DNA of 64,000 bases from an uncultured Prevotellaceae bacterium. Lineage in GTDB: Bacteria; Bacteroidota; Bacteroidia; Bacteroidales; Bacteroidaceae. The stretch is from contig CADCCB010000009.1 in the NCBI GenBank assembly GCA_902799905.1, forward strand, positions 1 to 64,000, given 5' to 3'. The notes beneath the pieces were generated by a model. That model was not told where the DNA came from. It saw nothing but the letters and a program-made list of their open reading frames with translations, and searched no databases. The translations under genes were made by a program, and so were the position numbers. The stretch's first letter is position 1; each line of letters starts with the position of its first letter. Shown in pieces: positions 34,609 to 42,324 of this stretch.

Positions 34609-35718
34609 ATGTGTAAGGTAGGTATTCCCAAGGAAATCAAGAACAACGAGAACAGAGTAGGCATGACCCCGTCGGGCGTTGCTGAGTTGGTGCGCCGCGG
34701 TCATCAGGTGTTCGTGCAGCACACGGCAGGAGAGGGTAGTGGCTTTGCCGACGACGACTATCTGCGCGTTGGAGCCGTCATCCTGCCGACCATCGAAGAC
34801 ATCTATGCCGAGGCCGAGATGATTGTGAAGGTGAAAGAGCCCATCGAGCCGGAGTATGCGCTGGTGAGGAAAGGCCAGGTGGTGTTCACCTATTTCCACT
34901 TCGCCTGCGAGGAGGAACTGACTCACGCCATGTTGAAGAGCGGAGCCACCTGCATAGCCTATGAGACGGTGGAGCGTGACGACCGCTCGCTGCCGCTGCT
35001 CATTCCCATGAGTGAGGTGGCTGGCCGCATGGCTGCCCAGAATGGCGCCTACTACCTGCAGAAGACCAAGGGCGGCAAGGGCAAGTTGATGGCTGGCGTG
35101 CCTGGTGTGAAGCCTGCCCGTGTGCTGGTGCTGGGAGGCGGCACCGTGGGCGAGGCTGCAGCCCGCATCGCAGCCGGTATGGGTGCCGACGTGACCATCA
35201 CCGATGTCTCGCTGCCGCGCCTGAAGCAACTGGCTGCCGAGTTGCCTGCCAATGTGCATACACTCTATTCCTCAGAGCATAACATCCGCCGCGAACTGCC
35301 TTTCGTCGATGTCGTCATCGGCTCCGTGCTCATTCCTGGCGATGCAGCGCCGAAGTTGATCACCAAGGACATGCTGTCGCTGATGGAGCCTGGCACCGTG
35401 CTCGTCGATGTCGCCATCGATCAGGGCGGCTGCTTCGAGACCTCGCATCCCACTACCCATAGCGATCCCGTCTATACCGTCGACGGCATCGTCCACTATG
35501 CCGTAGCCAACATTCCGGGTGCCGTGCCCAACACCTCGACCATTGCCCTGACCAATGCCACCCTTCGCTATGTCATTGCCCTGGCCGACAAAGGCTGGCG
35601 TCAGGCCTGTGCCGACGATGCCTCCTTGGCCCGTGGCGTCAACATGGTGGATGGCTGCTGCACCTACGAGGCTGTGGCCAAGGTCTGGAACCTGCCATAT
35701 CGTCGTCTTGAGTTATGA
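34609..35718 (+). CDS. ald: Alanine dehydrogenase
   Basis: 369 residues, the family's length. It oxidises L-alanine to pyruvate and ammonia with NAD, or the reverse. Motifs: GIPKEIKNNENRVGMTP (substrate Arg), VVKVKEP (catalytic Lys), YFHFA (catalytic His), and a Rossmann motif LVLGGGTVGEAAARIAAGM. The stop overlaps the next start by 4 bases. Confidence 0.96.
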   Translation: MCKVGIPKEIKNNENRVGMTPSGVAELVRRGHQVFVQHTAGEGSGFADDDYLRVGAVILPTIEDIYAEAEMIVKVKEPIEPEYALVRKGQVVFTYFHFACEEELTHAMLKSGATCIAYETVERDDRSLPLLIPMSEVAGRMAAQNGAYYLQKTKGGKGKLMAGVPGVKPARVLVLGGGTVGEAAARIAAGMGADVTITDVSLPRLKQLAAELPANVHTLYSSEHNIRRELPFVDVVIGSVLIPGDAAPKLITKDMLSLMEPGTVLVDVAIDQGGCFETSHPTTHSDPVYTVDGIVHYAVANIPGAVPNTSTIALTNATLRYVIALADKGWRQACADDASLARGVNMVDGCCTYEAVAKVWNLPYRRLEL

Positions 35719-36827
35719 TGCAAATGGGATATGGCATGAAGAAATTTGTGATGATGGTAGCAGCCGCCATGATGGTTGCATTGCACATTCAGGGACAGGC
35801 TATTCAGACAGTAGATAGCGAGGGTAACGCCATTCCGCTGGTCACCGTGCTGGACATGGATGGCAACATGATCGGAACGACAAACATCAATGGCGAACTG
35901 GCCGACGTGAAAGGCGCTGCCAAGATAACGGTGACCCATGTGGCCTACAAGCCGCAGATAGTGACGATAGCATCGCTGCAGAACGGACGCGTGACGATGG
36001 AAGACCTGGACTATGGGCTGAAGGAGATTGTCATAACCCCCAAGCCCTACCTCTACGTAGAGTACTATTTCCGGGGGTTCCGCTACATCGGCGACTCGCT
36101 CAGGGCCTATGGCGCCGGCATCTACCCCGCCATCTTCGATGTCAAGAAACACTATGAGGCCGACACGCGCACCCATTGGTCGTATGGCGCATTCTCCAAC
36201 AAGGCCAAGAGCTGGCACGGCGTGCATATCGTCAACCGGGTGAAATCGTGGATAAAGGGTTCTTCCCACATGTCGATTGAGAAATTCTTGACGACAGAGA
36301 AGGGCAAGGAGAAGTACAACGCAAGCATCGTGGAAGAAAAGCCCAACGTGTGGCGCGTGGAGATTTCCAACGAGGTGGTGGGACAGATTGTGCACAGCAA
36401 CGGGCAGAGCCGCGCCACCCTGGATGGCTCGCGCATGCAGATGTACTCGAACGAGATTCATGGCGAGACCAAGATGCTGGAGAAGCGTCAGAAAATGGAC
36501 TATAAATACCAGTATGCGGAGATCTTCAAACTGGCCGACGAGGACAACGAACTGCCTGACATCGCACGCCACCAGATGACGATGGACCATTGGGAATATA
36601 ACGGCGGGAAGGGCCGCGACATAGAGATCTACTACATCTATACCGTTGACCACGGCTTTGTAGACGCCGCCACCTTCAAGGCCCGTAGCAAGGAACTGAA
36701 CGGCAACTATGTGGGCAACATGACCCTTGAGGACCTGCAGAAATACGAGGCCAGTCACAACATCCCGCCGCTCGCCCCCGCACAGTTGGAGGCCATCAAA
36801 GCGCTGAAGAAGGGCCAGGGCAAATAA
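35715..36827 (+). CDS. Secreted protein with CarboxypepD_reg-like N-terminal domain
   Basis: 370 residues. A signal peptide lies in the first about 30 (a start at ATG 35736, MKKFVMMVAAAMMVALHI, is equally possible). Residues about 30-95 form a beta-sandwich like the carboxypeptidase-regulatory domain seen at the head of TonB-linked Bacteroidetes proteins (NGELADVKGAAKITVTHVAY). The remainder is not recognised: mixed alpha/beta with many Tyr/Lys residues (YLYVEYYFRGFRYIGDSLRA). ATGA coupling to ald is striking but no metabolic link is obvious. Confidence 0.75.
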   Translation: MMQMGYGMKKFVMMVAAAMMVALHIQGQAIQTVDSEGNAIPLVTVLDMDGNMIGTTNINGELADVKGAAKITVTHVAYKPQIVTIASLQNGRVTMEDLDYGLKEIVITPKPYLYVEYYFRGFRYIGDSLRAYGAGIYPAIFDVKKHYEADTRTHWSYGAFSNKAKSWHGVHIVNRVKSWIKGSSHMSIEKFLTTEKGKEKYNASIVEEKPNVWRVEISNEVVGQIVHSNGQSRATLDGSRMQMYSNEIHGETKMLEKRQKMDYKYQYAEIFKLADEDNELPDIARHQMTMDHWEYNGGKGRDIEIYYIYTVDHGFVDAATFKARSKELNGNYVGNMTLEDLQKYEASHNIPPLAPAQLEAIKALKKGQGK

Positions 36828-36940
36828 CTACAAACTCCCGATGCCTCGCACCTTCCAACGATACAGGCGTCAGCGTGACCTCTACACGATTTACACCTGC
36901 GCGCTCGATACTAAACTCCTCACTAAACACGAAACATTGA

Positions 36941-37021
36941 CGTGATGCCTACGAGCGCATGATTGTACTGGCCGAGGAACGCTACGGCATTCCCATCCGA
37001 AAAAAATCAGATGCCAAGTAA
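36941..37021 (+). pseudogene. Remnant of IS3-family OrfA
   Basis: The last 26 codons of an IS3-type OrfA: RDAYERMIVLAEERYGIPIR then KKSDAK and stop. This matches the end of Bacteroidetes OrfA proteins (EAYERM-type helix, IPIRKK). An in-frame stop TGA lies directly before it (36938-36940), and bases 36828-36940 hold no more of OrfA, so its first part was deleted. It contains an A7 run, see the findings. Confidence 0.7.
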
Positions 37022-37035
37022 TCACAGCCCTGGCA

Positions 37036-37959
37036 GTGGAGGTGCATGTCTACAAGATTGCGCCTCTCTGCCGATTGCTTAGCATATCCAGATGGGGCTA
37101 TTACAAGCATGACGAGAAGGAAGACGAGGAGGCCGTTCTCATCACGAGCGTAGTGCTCTACTGCCATTACATCCGTGCTCCGGACAACCTGCCGAAGTCT
37201 AGCTGCCGCGAGCTTCTGGACCTTTGCAGACAGTACTTCGGCGTGAAGTTTACCCTTGGGCGCGACCGTTTCTACGACGTGCTGCGGGCCAACGGGCTGA
37301 TGCTGCGCAGAAAACGACACAGGCCCAAGACGACGAATTCCAACCACAACAACCGTATCTGGCCCGACCTGCTTAATACCACTCCGAAACTGGTTGCCAG
37401 ATATGCAGGCCATTTGGTGGTGGCAGACATTACCTATGTATATTGCAGCGAGGGCTTCGGCTACCTGTCGCTGTTGACAGATGCCTATACACGCTATATC
37501 GTGGGCTGGTGCTTCCATAAAACGCTGGAAACTGACGGTCCTCTGAAAGCCCTGACAATGGCCCTTGAATGCTATGCCGGCTTTGGCATCGACCTCTCGG
37601 AGCTGATTCATCACTCAGACCGCGGCGTACAGTACACATCGCAGGTATACATAGAGATGCTTCTTTCCATCAACGCAAGAATCAGCATGACACAGACGGG
37701 CGATCCGCTGCACAATGCGCTGGCAGAGAGGATGAACAACACGATGAAGAACTCCTGGCTTTTCAACAACGGCGACCTAGACTTCATCAACACTGGGGGC
37801 TCGATAGGCAATTCCATCTATATGTACAACCATGCTCGTCCGCATCAGGCTCTGGGCATGAAGACCCCGTACGAGATGATGACGGGGCGTAGCGATAACC
37901 CGTTGCTTGGATACTCCCTACAGCAAGGGAATACAGACGATGAAAATACTATCAAATAA
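37036..37959 (+). CDS. IS3-family transposase OrfB
   Basis: 307 residues from GTG 37036. The frame is open further up to the OrfA end, because OrfB of this family is normally made as a frameshift fusion. Integrase-core (rve) DDE residues are visible: Asp in VVADITYVYC, Asp in HHSDRGVQYTS and Glu in HNALAERMNNTMKN. An HTH-like N-terminal segment (LCRLLSISRWGYYKH) binds DNA. The element is probably dead because OrfA is truncated; no terminal inverted repeats were found. Confidence 0.88.
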   Translation: MEVHVYKIAPLCRLLSISRWGYYKHDEKEDEEAVLITSVVLYCHYIRAPDNLPKSSCRELLDLCRQYFGVKFTLGRDRFYDVLRANGLMLRRKRHRPKTTNSNHNNRIWPDLLNTTPKLVARYAGHLVVADITYVYCSEGFGYLSLLTDAYTRYIVGWCFHKTLETDGPLKALTMALECYAGFGIDLSELIHHSDRGVQYTSQVYIEMLLSINARISMTQTGDPLHNALAERMNNTMKNSWLFNNGDLDFINTGGSIGNSIYMYNHARPHQALGMKTPYEMMTGRSDNPLLGYSLQQGNTDDENTIK

Positions 37960-37986
37960 GTGTATAACAATTAAAAAATTAAGAAC

Positions 37987-38185
37987 ATGAAACAGAAACT
38001 GATTACAGAAATTAGAAGCATCCTTGACTTTATGGAGGAGTTTGACACCTTAGTCAGCAAAGCAAGAGAGAAGGGTGACGAAGAATGGGAAAACAATCTC
38101 TATGCAGCACTCAGCTGTGCTGAGAGACTACGTTGGACTGCTCCTGGGAGACAAGAAGGAAGAGGATGACGAATTGCCGTTCTGA
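37987..38185 (+). pseudogene. Small acidic protein gene with likely frameshift
   Basis: ATG 37987 gives MKQKLITEIRSILDFMEEF, then a helical acidic segment up to CAER. In that frame the end is an unlikely WTAPGRQEGRG. One base over, the sequence reads on as DYVGLLLGDKKEEDDELPF to a stop at 38183-38185. The latter ending looks natural, so a single-base change near 38127-38135 is probable. It lies 27 bases after the IS3 element, in the accessory patch. No family recognised. Confidence 0.5.
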
Positions 38186-38204
38186 CAACAAAATCAGGAA
38201 TAAA

Positions 38205-38236
38205 CTTGCGTAATCAAAAGTAAATGTCTATCTTTG
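38205..38236 (+). promoter_or_regulatory. Promoter in front of the inverted-repeat block
   Basis: CTTG (38205-38208), a 20-base spacer, TATCTTTG (38229-38236). It points into the palindromic block with no reading frame after it, so any RNA would be non-coding. Confidence 0.6.
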
Positions 38237-38245
38237 CACTGCCAA

Positions 38246-38304
38246 TAAGACGGCTGACAGAATATGCCTTGATTTTGTCATGTGAATAACTGTCAACCGT
38301 CTTA
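38246..38304 (+). repeat. Inverted repeat 1 of the block
   Basis: TAAGACGGCTGACAG (38246-38260) pairs with CTGTCAACCGTCTTA (38290-38304), one mismatch in 15, with a 29-base loop. It is 10 bases into the predicted transcript. Confidence 0.75.
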
Positions 38305-38352
38305 GGACAAAGATTTTGGTGTGACAGTTTTTAGTATCCCCAACGATGACAA

Positions 38353-38470
38353 ATGACAGATGACAGTTTTTGAAAAAAGTTTGACTATTAATATTAGTAT
38401 TATATATATTATAATATATATAATACTAATATATCTTCTTTCTCAATTTCAGAAAACTGTCATCTGTCAT
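38353..38470. repeat. Inverted repeat 2 enclosing a perfect palindrome
   Basis: ATGACAGATGACAGTTTT (38353-38370) is the exact complement of 38453-38470. The 82 bases between them contain the palindrome at 38391-38432. Flanking bases extend the similarity with small gaps (CAAATGACAG on each side). Confidence 0.85.
38391..38432. repeat. Perfect 42-base AT palindrome
   Basis: The 21 bases from 38391 (ATATTAGTATTATATATATT, then A) are the exact reverse complement of the following 21, with no spacer. Such a perfect palindrome may extrude as a cruciform or form a hairpin in RNA. Confidence 0.9.
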
Positions 38471-38607
38471 AACTGTCATTTGTCGTTGCCAAATAGGCAA
38501 GGCGCACACGCTAAGAGGATTAGAATTAAGGGCTTAAAAATGGTTAGTAAGGGTGAGGCAAAATGACAAATGACGGATGACAGTAATTTTATTTTCCCAC
38601 GCAGAAT

Positions 38608-40017
38608 CTACTTTCCGACGCAGAAATGTTGAAAAATATTACCAAGTACTTCGTCGGTTGTAATCTGCCCTCCGGTGATCTCGGCAAGGGTGTCTAAGGC
38701 TTGGTGGAGGTCTTCGCTCAGGAGGTCTCCGCTGAGTTGCGATTGCAGACCGTCGATCACCCGCTGAATACTGTCGTGGGCACGCATCAAGGCATCGTAG
38801 TGGCGGGCGTTAGTCACGATGACTTCGTTCTCTGTGAGGGTGGGGATGTCGGCAGCCTCGTAGATGGCTTGCTCCAATGCGTCGATGCCGGTGCCATATT
38901 TGGCGCTGATGGCAACGGATGGTGTGCTTAACAATTTATAACTATTGTTATCGCCTTTATCTGATTTGTTTCTTACGATGATAAGTTTCTTGTTTCCAGT
39001 GCGTTGTATTATATCGTTAATTTCTTGGTTTGATGATTCTCTGTCAATTAGCCAAAGTACGATACGGGCCTTGTCGATGGCCTGGTAAGTGCGATTGATA
39101 CCTATCTGCTCGATGGTGTCGGTGGTCTGTCGGATACCGGCAGTATCGATGAAACGGAAGGTGACGCCCTGGATGTCGATGGTGTCTTCGATGGTGTCGC
39201 GGGTAGTGCCATGAATGTCTGAGACGATGGCACGATCGTCTTTCAACAGGCGGTTCAACAGGGTTGACTTGCCCACGTTTGTCTTGCCCACAATGGCCAC
39301 AGGGATGCCTTGCTTAAGTGCCTGTCCGGTCTCGAATGAATGGGCAAGATGGTTGATGTGTTTGTCAATTTCTTTCGTTAATTCCTGTAACTCGCTTCGG
39401 TCGGCAAACTCCAGGTCTTCGTGGTCAGAGAAGTCCAGTTCCAGTTCGAGCAGAGAAGTGAGTTTGAGCAGTTGTTCGCGCAGTTGGGCAAGTCTTGACG
39501 AAAAATGGCCTCGCAGTTGTGACAAGGCAATGTCGTGGGTGGCTTTGTTGGTGGATGCGATGAGGTCGGCTACGGCCTCGGCTTGGCTCAGGTCCATCTT
39601 GCCGTTGAGGTAGGCCCGCTTGGTGAACTCACCTGGTTCGGCCATTCGGCAGCCGTTGGCTACCAGCAGTTGCAACACCTTGTTCAGAATATAGCGGGAG
39701 CCATGACAGGAGATCTCCGCGCTGTCCTCGCCGGTGTAGGAATGAGGGGCACGGAAGACGGAGACCAGCACCTCATCGAGGATTGATTGATGCGGGGGAA
39801 CCGCATCACACCCTAAGGCATTGTGGTGATGCGATTCAGTCGCATCACTTTCTGTCGTCCCCCCCTCGAGGATATGCCCGTAGTGGATGGTGTTGGGGCT
39901 GGCATTCACGAGATTCTTGGTGAATATACGAGAAAGAATCTCAAGCGACTGAGGGCCTGAGATTCTTATGATTCCTAATGCTCCACCAGGAGCGGTTGCG
40001 AGTGCACAGATTGTCAT
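38608..40017 (-). CDS. mnmE: tRNA modification GTPase MnmE
   Basis: 469 residues. With MnmG it modifies the wobble U34 of certain tRNAs, using formyl-THF, FAD and GTP. The N-terminal domain shows TICALATAPGGALGIIRISG. The G domain has G1 GKTNVGKSTLLNRLL, G2/G3 DTAGIRQTTDTIE and G4 RNKSDKG. It ends in the conserved FCVGK. Residues about 52-78 (GGTTESDATESHHHNALGCD and following) are an extra segment not found in most homologues; it is encoded by two hairpins (39788-39848). The start overlaps the DUF3784 stop by 4 bases. Confidence 0.96.
   Translation of the reverse strand: MTICALATAPGGALGIIRISGPQSLEILSRIFTKNLVNASPNTIHYGHILEGGTTESDATESHHHNALGCDAVPPHQSILDEVLVSVFRAPHSYTGEDSAEISCHGSRYILNKVLQLLVANGCRMAEPGEFTKRAYLNGKMDLSQAEAVADLIASTNKATHDIALSQLRGHFSSRLAQLREQLLKLTSLLELELDFSDHEDLEFADRSELQELTKEIDKHINHLAHSFETGQALKQGIPVAIVGKTNVGKSTLLNRLLKDDRAIVSDIHGTTRDTIEDTIDIQGVTFRFIDTAGIRQTTDTIEQIGINRTYQAIDKARIVLWLIDRESSNQEINDIIQRTGNKKLIIVRNKSDKGDNNSYKLLSTPSVAISAKYGTGIDALEQAIYEAADIPTLTENEVIVTNARHYDALMRAHDSIQRVIDGLQSQLSGDLLSEDLHQALDTLAEITGGQITTDEVLGNIFQHFCVGK
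39788..39848. repeat. REP-like double hairpin inserted in mnmE
   Basis: Two hairpins: TGATGCGG/CCGCATCA (39788-39795 with 39801-39808, loop GGGAA) and GTGATGCGA/TCGCATCAC (39826-39834 with 39840-39848, loop TTCAG). Both keep the mnmE frame open. A related core, TGCGACTGARTCGCA, occurs in the gene at 43541-45901. Confidence 0.75.
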
Positions 40018-40313
40018 TTCTTCTTTGCCCAGGTATTTGCTAATATGATGAATATCATTGCTACTACTATGAAAACAAACCCTGCCCCCATCTGACCTTT
40101 GGAATTGTCACCAATGACAGGCAGAACGCTTACAAAGCCTGCTGTTATCACAGAAAGGATAGCCATCAGGATGCGCAAACGCTTGATATTGACTTCCTTC
40201 TTTTCTTCTTCGCTGGCAGTATTGTATCCTGCAATCAACTTATCGCCCTTGCCCATCAGAAAGATGAGGGCAAGGACGAGAAAGGCAACTGCAAATACAA
40301 TACTGACAATCAT
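40014..40313 (-). CDS. DUF3784 membrane protein
   Basis: 99 residues with three hydrophobic segments. The family signature is visible: FLMGKGDKLIAGYNTASEEE, then a basic turn and two helices (ILSVITAGFVSVLPVIG, GFVFIVVAMIFIILA). DUF3784 proteins are common in Firmicutes and Bacteroidetes, with unknown role. Overlaps mnmE and the nucleoside phosphorylase gene by 4 bases each, so the three are translated as a coupled set. Confidence 0.85.
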   Translation of the reverse strand: MIVSIVFAVAFLVLALIFLMGKGDKLIAGYNTASEEEKKEVNIKRLRILMAILSVITAGFVSVLPVIGDNSKGQMGAGFVFIVVAMIFIILANTWAKKK

Positions 40314-41185
40314 ATTCTATCAAGAACTTTCTCAATCAGCGTGTCGATGGAGTTCTTGTACTCGGTGTTCATCTTCTGGGCATAGCGGTTGGCGATGACC
40401 ATGCAGCAAGTCATTGCTCGGTGGCCAAGCAGCGAGGCGAGACCGGCAAGGGCCGACGACTCCATCTCGAAGTTGCAGATCTTCATGCCCTCATATTCGA
40501 ACGACTCTATCTTCTTGTTCTGGTCAGGATCGGCAATGTCAGCACGCAGTTGACGGCCTTGGGGACCGTAGAAGCCACCGCAGGCCACAGTATAGCCACG
40601 CACCATGTCGTCTTGCGCTATCTGGTCGATGAGGTCGGCATCGGCCACGGCCACATAGGGCGCACCCTTGATGGGGTCCCATTGCATGTGCTCACAGAAG
40701 GCTTTCTCCATGGGGATGTCGCACACCACATTGCGCCCGGCGTAGTAGTTGAGCAGGCCGTCGAAACCGATGCTCTTGACGCTGGCCACGAAACAGCCGG
40801 TAGGCGTGAATGGCTGCAGACCACCACAGGTGCCTATGCGTACCATAGTCAGCGTGCGGTGTTCGTCGCGCTCTGTACGCGTGGCGTAGTCGATATTGGC
40901 AAGCGTGTCGAGTTCGTTGGCTACGATGTCTATATTGTCACATCCGATGCCGTGGCTCTGACAAGTGATTCGCTTCCCTTTGTAGGTGCCGGTGATGGTG
41001 TGGAACTCACGGCTCGAGACCTCGCACTCTCGTGTGTCGAAGTGGTCGGCCACGGTGTTCACACGTGCAGGATCGCCTACGAGCACTACTCTGTCGGCCA
41101 GTTGTTCCGGCTTCAGATGGAGATGAAAACACGAACCGTCGGCATTGATGATCAGTTCTGATTCGGGGAATGTCCTTTTTGTCAT
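40310..41185 (-). CDS. Nucleoside phosphorylase (uridine phosphorylase-like)
   Basis: 291 residues, PNP_UDP_1 fold. It splits a nucleoside with phosphate into base and pentose-1-phosphate. Visible motifs: VLVGDPARVNTVA (phosphate loop), VRIGTCGGLQP and CNFEMESSALAG, where Glu-Met-Glu contacts the ribose. The long ADPDQNKKIESFEYEGMKI part before it fits Bacteroidetes homologues. Uridine as substrate is likely but not proven. First gene of the coupled set with DUF3784 and mnmE. Confidence 0.9.
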   Translation of the reverse strand: MTKRTFPESELIINADGSCFHLHLKPEQLADRVVLVGDPARVNTVADHFDTRECEVSSREFHTITGTYKGKRITCQSHGIGCDNIDIVANELDTLANIDYATRTERDEHRTLTMVRIGTCGGLQPFTPTGCFVASVKSIGFDGLLNYYAGRNVVCDIPMEKAFCEHMQWDPIKGAPYVAVADADLIDQIAQDDMVRGYTVACGGFYGPQGRQLRADIADPDQNKKIESFEYEGMKICNFEMESSALAGLASLLGHRAMTCCMVIANRYAQKMNTEYKNSIDTLIEKVLDRI

Positions 41186-41203
41186 AGTCGTATAGATTTT
41201 TAG

Positions 41204-42244
41204 TTATTGTTGATAAGTCGCGTTGCGCTGTTGCTTCTCTTTCTTTCGGATTTCAAGTTGCAGCGTCTCCAGTTCCTTCTCGCTCTTGATGATCTCGTTG
41301 CGCAGAGTCTGGCGGTCGCTTTCAGAGGCTTTGGCATAGTAGTTGCGGGCCAGCAGCAGAGCCTTCTCGAGCACTTCGGCCTGATGGCGTAGATTGTCGA
41401 GTTCTGTTGCCGGCTTCCTGTCATTGAGGTTCTTGCCGCTAATGGCTTCAGCCTTGGCAGCCTCCAGACGCTGCATGGCCTCATTGCGTGCGTTTATATT
41501 GTACCACGTGTCGGAAATGCGGTCAATTCGGGCCAGCGAGCGTAGTTTCTCGTCGCTGTAGGCTTCCGACGGGTAGATCTTCCTAGTGGCGTTAGGCACA
41601 AAGACGTAGATGCACACCTTGTCTGCCGGCTGTCGGCGGTCGGTGACGAAATAGCCTAGTTGGTGCCTTTCGTCGATGGCATACAGATAGTCGTTGGCCT
41701 CGCTGGAGAAGGGCATGCCAATATTTTCTGCCTTCAGGAAAGCAGCATCCTCGCCGTCGAAGCGGGTGACGAAGAGGTCGTAGCCGCCAATGCTCTTCTC
41801 ACCCTTTTGCGCCATGTAGAGTGTGATGCCGTCGGGCATGAGGAAGGGGAAGTTGGCAGCATCGTCGCTGATGCCCTGGGCACGCACAGGCGTGGTCCAG
41901 TAGTTGCCGATGTAGTCGCTGATGGTGATATGGCTCAGCGAGTCGGTGGCATCGAAAGTGGAAGCCAGCCGATGGTCGCCCAACTCGTTGGTAAACTGCG
42001 CCAGCGAGTCTTTCATCTCTATTGTGCCGCATTCTGACGATAGGGGAATGTGACTGATGAAGTTGCTCTTATCAACCACCATGCTGTCGATGAACATGAT
42101 CTGCTGGGTGGCAGCCAGCATCTGAGCGATGCGCGGATCTTCTACAATGACTTGCTTTTTTGCCGGCTTCTTTCTTTTCTGTGCGTCTGCTGGCGTAATG
42201 CCCAGCAGCAGCAATGCCAGCAGCAGTATTGAATATCTTTTCAT
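41204..42244 (-). CDS. Secreted PD40/WD40-like propeller protein
   Basis: 346 residues. ATG 42244 gives the signal peptide MKRYSILLLALLLLGITPADA. The middle (about 80-230) has PD40-like propeller blades (NFPFLMPDGITLYMAQKGEK and GGYDLFVTRFDGED) as in OmpA/PD40 proteins, but the OmpA domain is missing. The last 110 residues are a coiled coil with repeated Glu/Lys (IKSEKELETLQLEIRKKEKQ). Possibly periplasmic. Distance to the nucleoside phosphorylase gene is 18 bases. Confidence 0.8.
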   Translation of the reverse strand: MKRYSILLLALLLLGITPADAQKRKKPAKKQVIVEDPRIAQMLAATQQIMFIDSMVVDKSNFISHIPLSSECGTIEMKDSLAQFTNELGDHRLASTFDATDSLSHITISDYIGNYWTTPVRAQGISDDAANFPFLMPDGITLYMAQKGEKSIGGYDLFVTRFDGEDAAFLKAENIGMPFSSEANDYLYAIDERHQLGYFVTDRRQPADKVCIYVFVPNATRKIYPSEAYSDEKLRSLARIDRISDTWYNINARNEAMQRLEAAKAEAISGKNLNDRKPATELDNLRHQAEVLEKALLLARNYYAKASESDRQTLRNEIIKSEKELETLQLEIRKKEKQQRNATYQQ

Positions 42245-42268
42245 AATCGTTTTCGTATAATCAGAAAA

Positions 42269-42276
42269 CAAAAGTA
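42269..42276 (-). promoter_or_regulatory. -7 box of the PD40 protein gene
   Basis: TACTTTTG on the minus strand, 24 bases before the ATG. No clear -33 box. Confidence 0.45.
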
Positions 42277-42324
42277 CGAAATATAATTGAAACTTGCTAA
42301 TCGGCAAGGCATAATTAACGGAAA

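Larger units (their letters stand above)
38186..38607. other. Non-coding block with promoter and large inverted repeats
   Basis: No gene of more than a few dozen codons fits here. The block carries a consensus promoter, two nested inverted repeats, a perfect palindrome, and three copies of a TGACAAATGACRGATGACAG-like element (near 38347, complement near 38457-38485, and near 38571). It lies between the IS3/broken-gene patch and mnmE. See the separate entries. Confidence 0.7.

Noticed and set aside
35664..36758. 364-codon minus-strand frame opposite the secreted protein
   Set aside because: The plus-strand gene has a signal peptide, coupling to ald and a normal composition; the antisense frame has none of these.
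36828..36940. Remaining part of IS3 OrfA
   Set aside because: No frame here resembles OrfA, and a stop codon directly precedes the recognisable end; no terminal inverted repeat was found.
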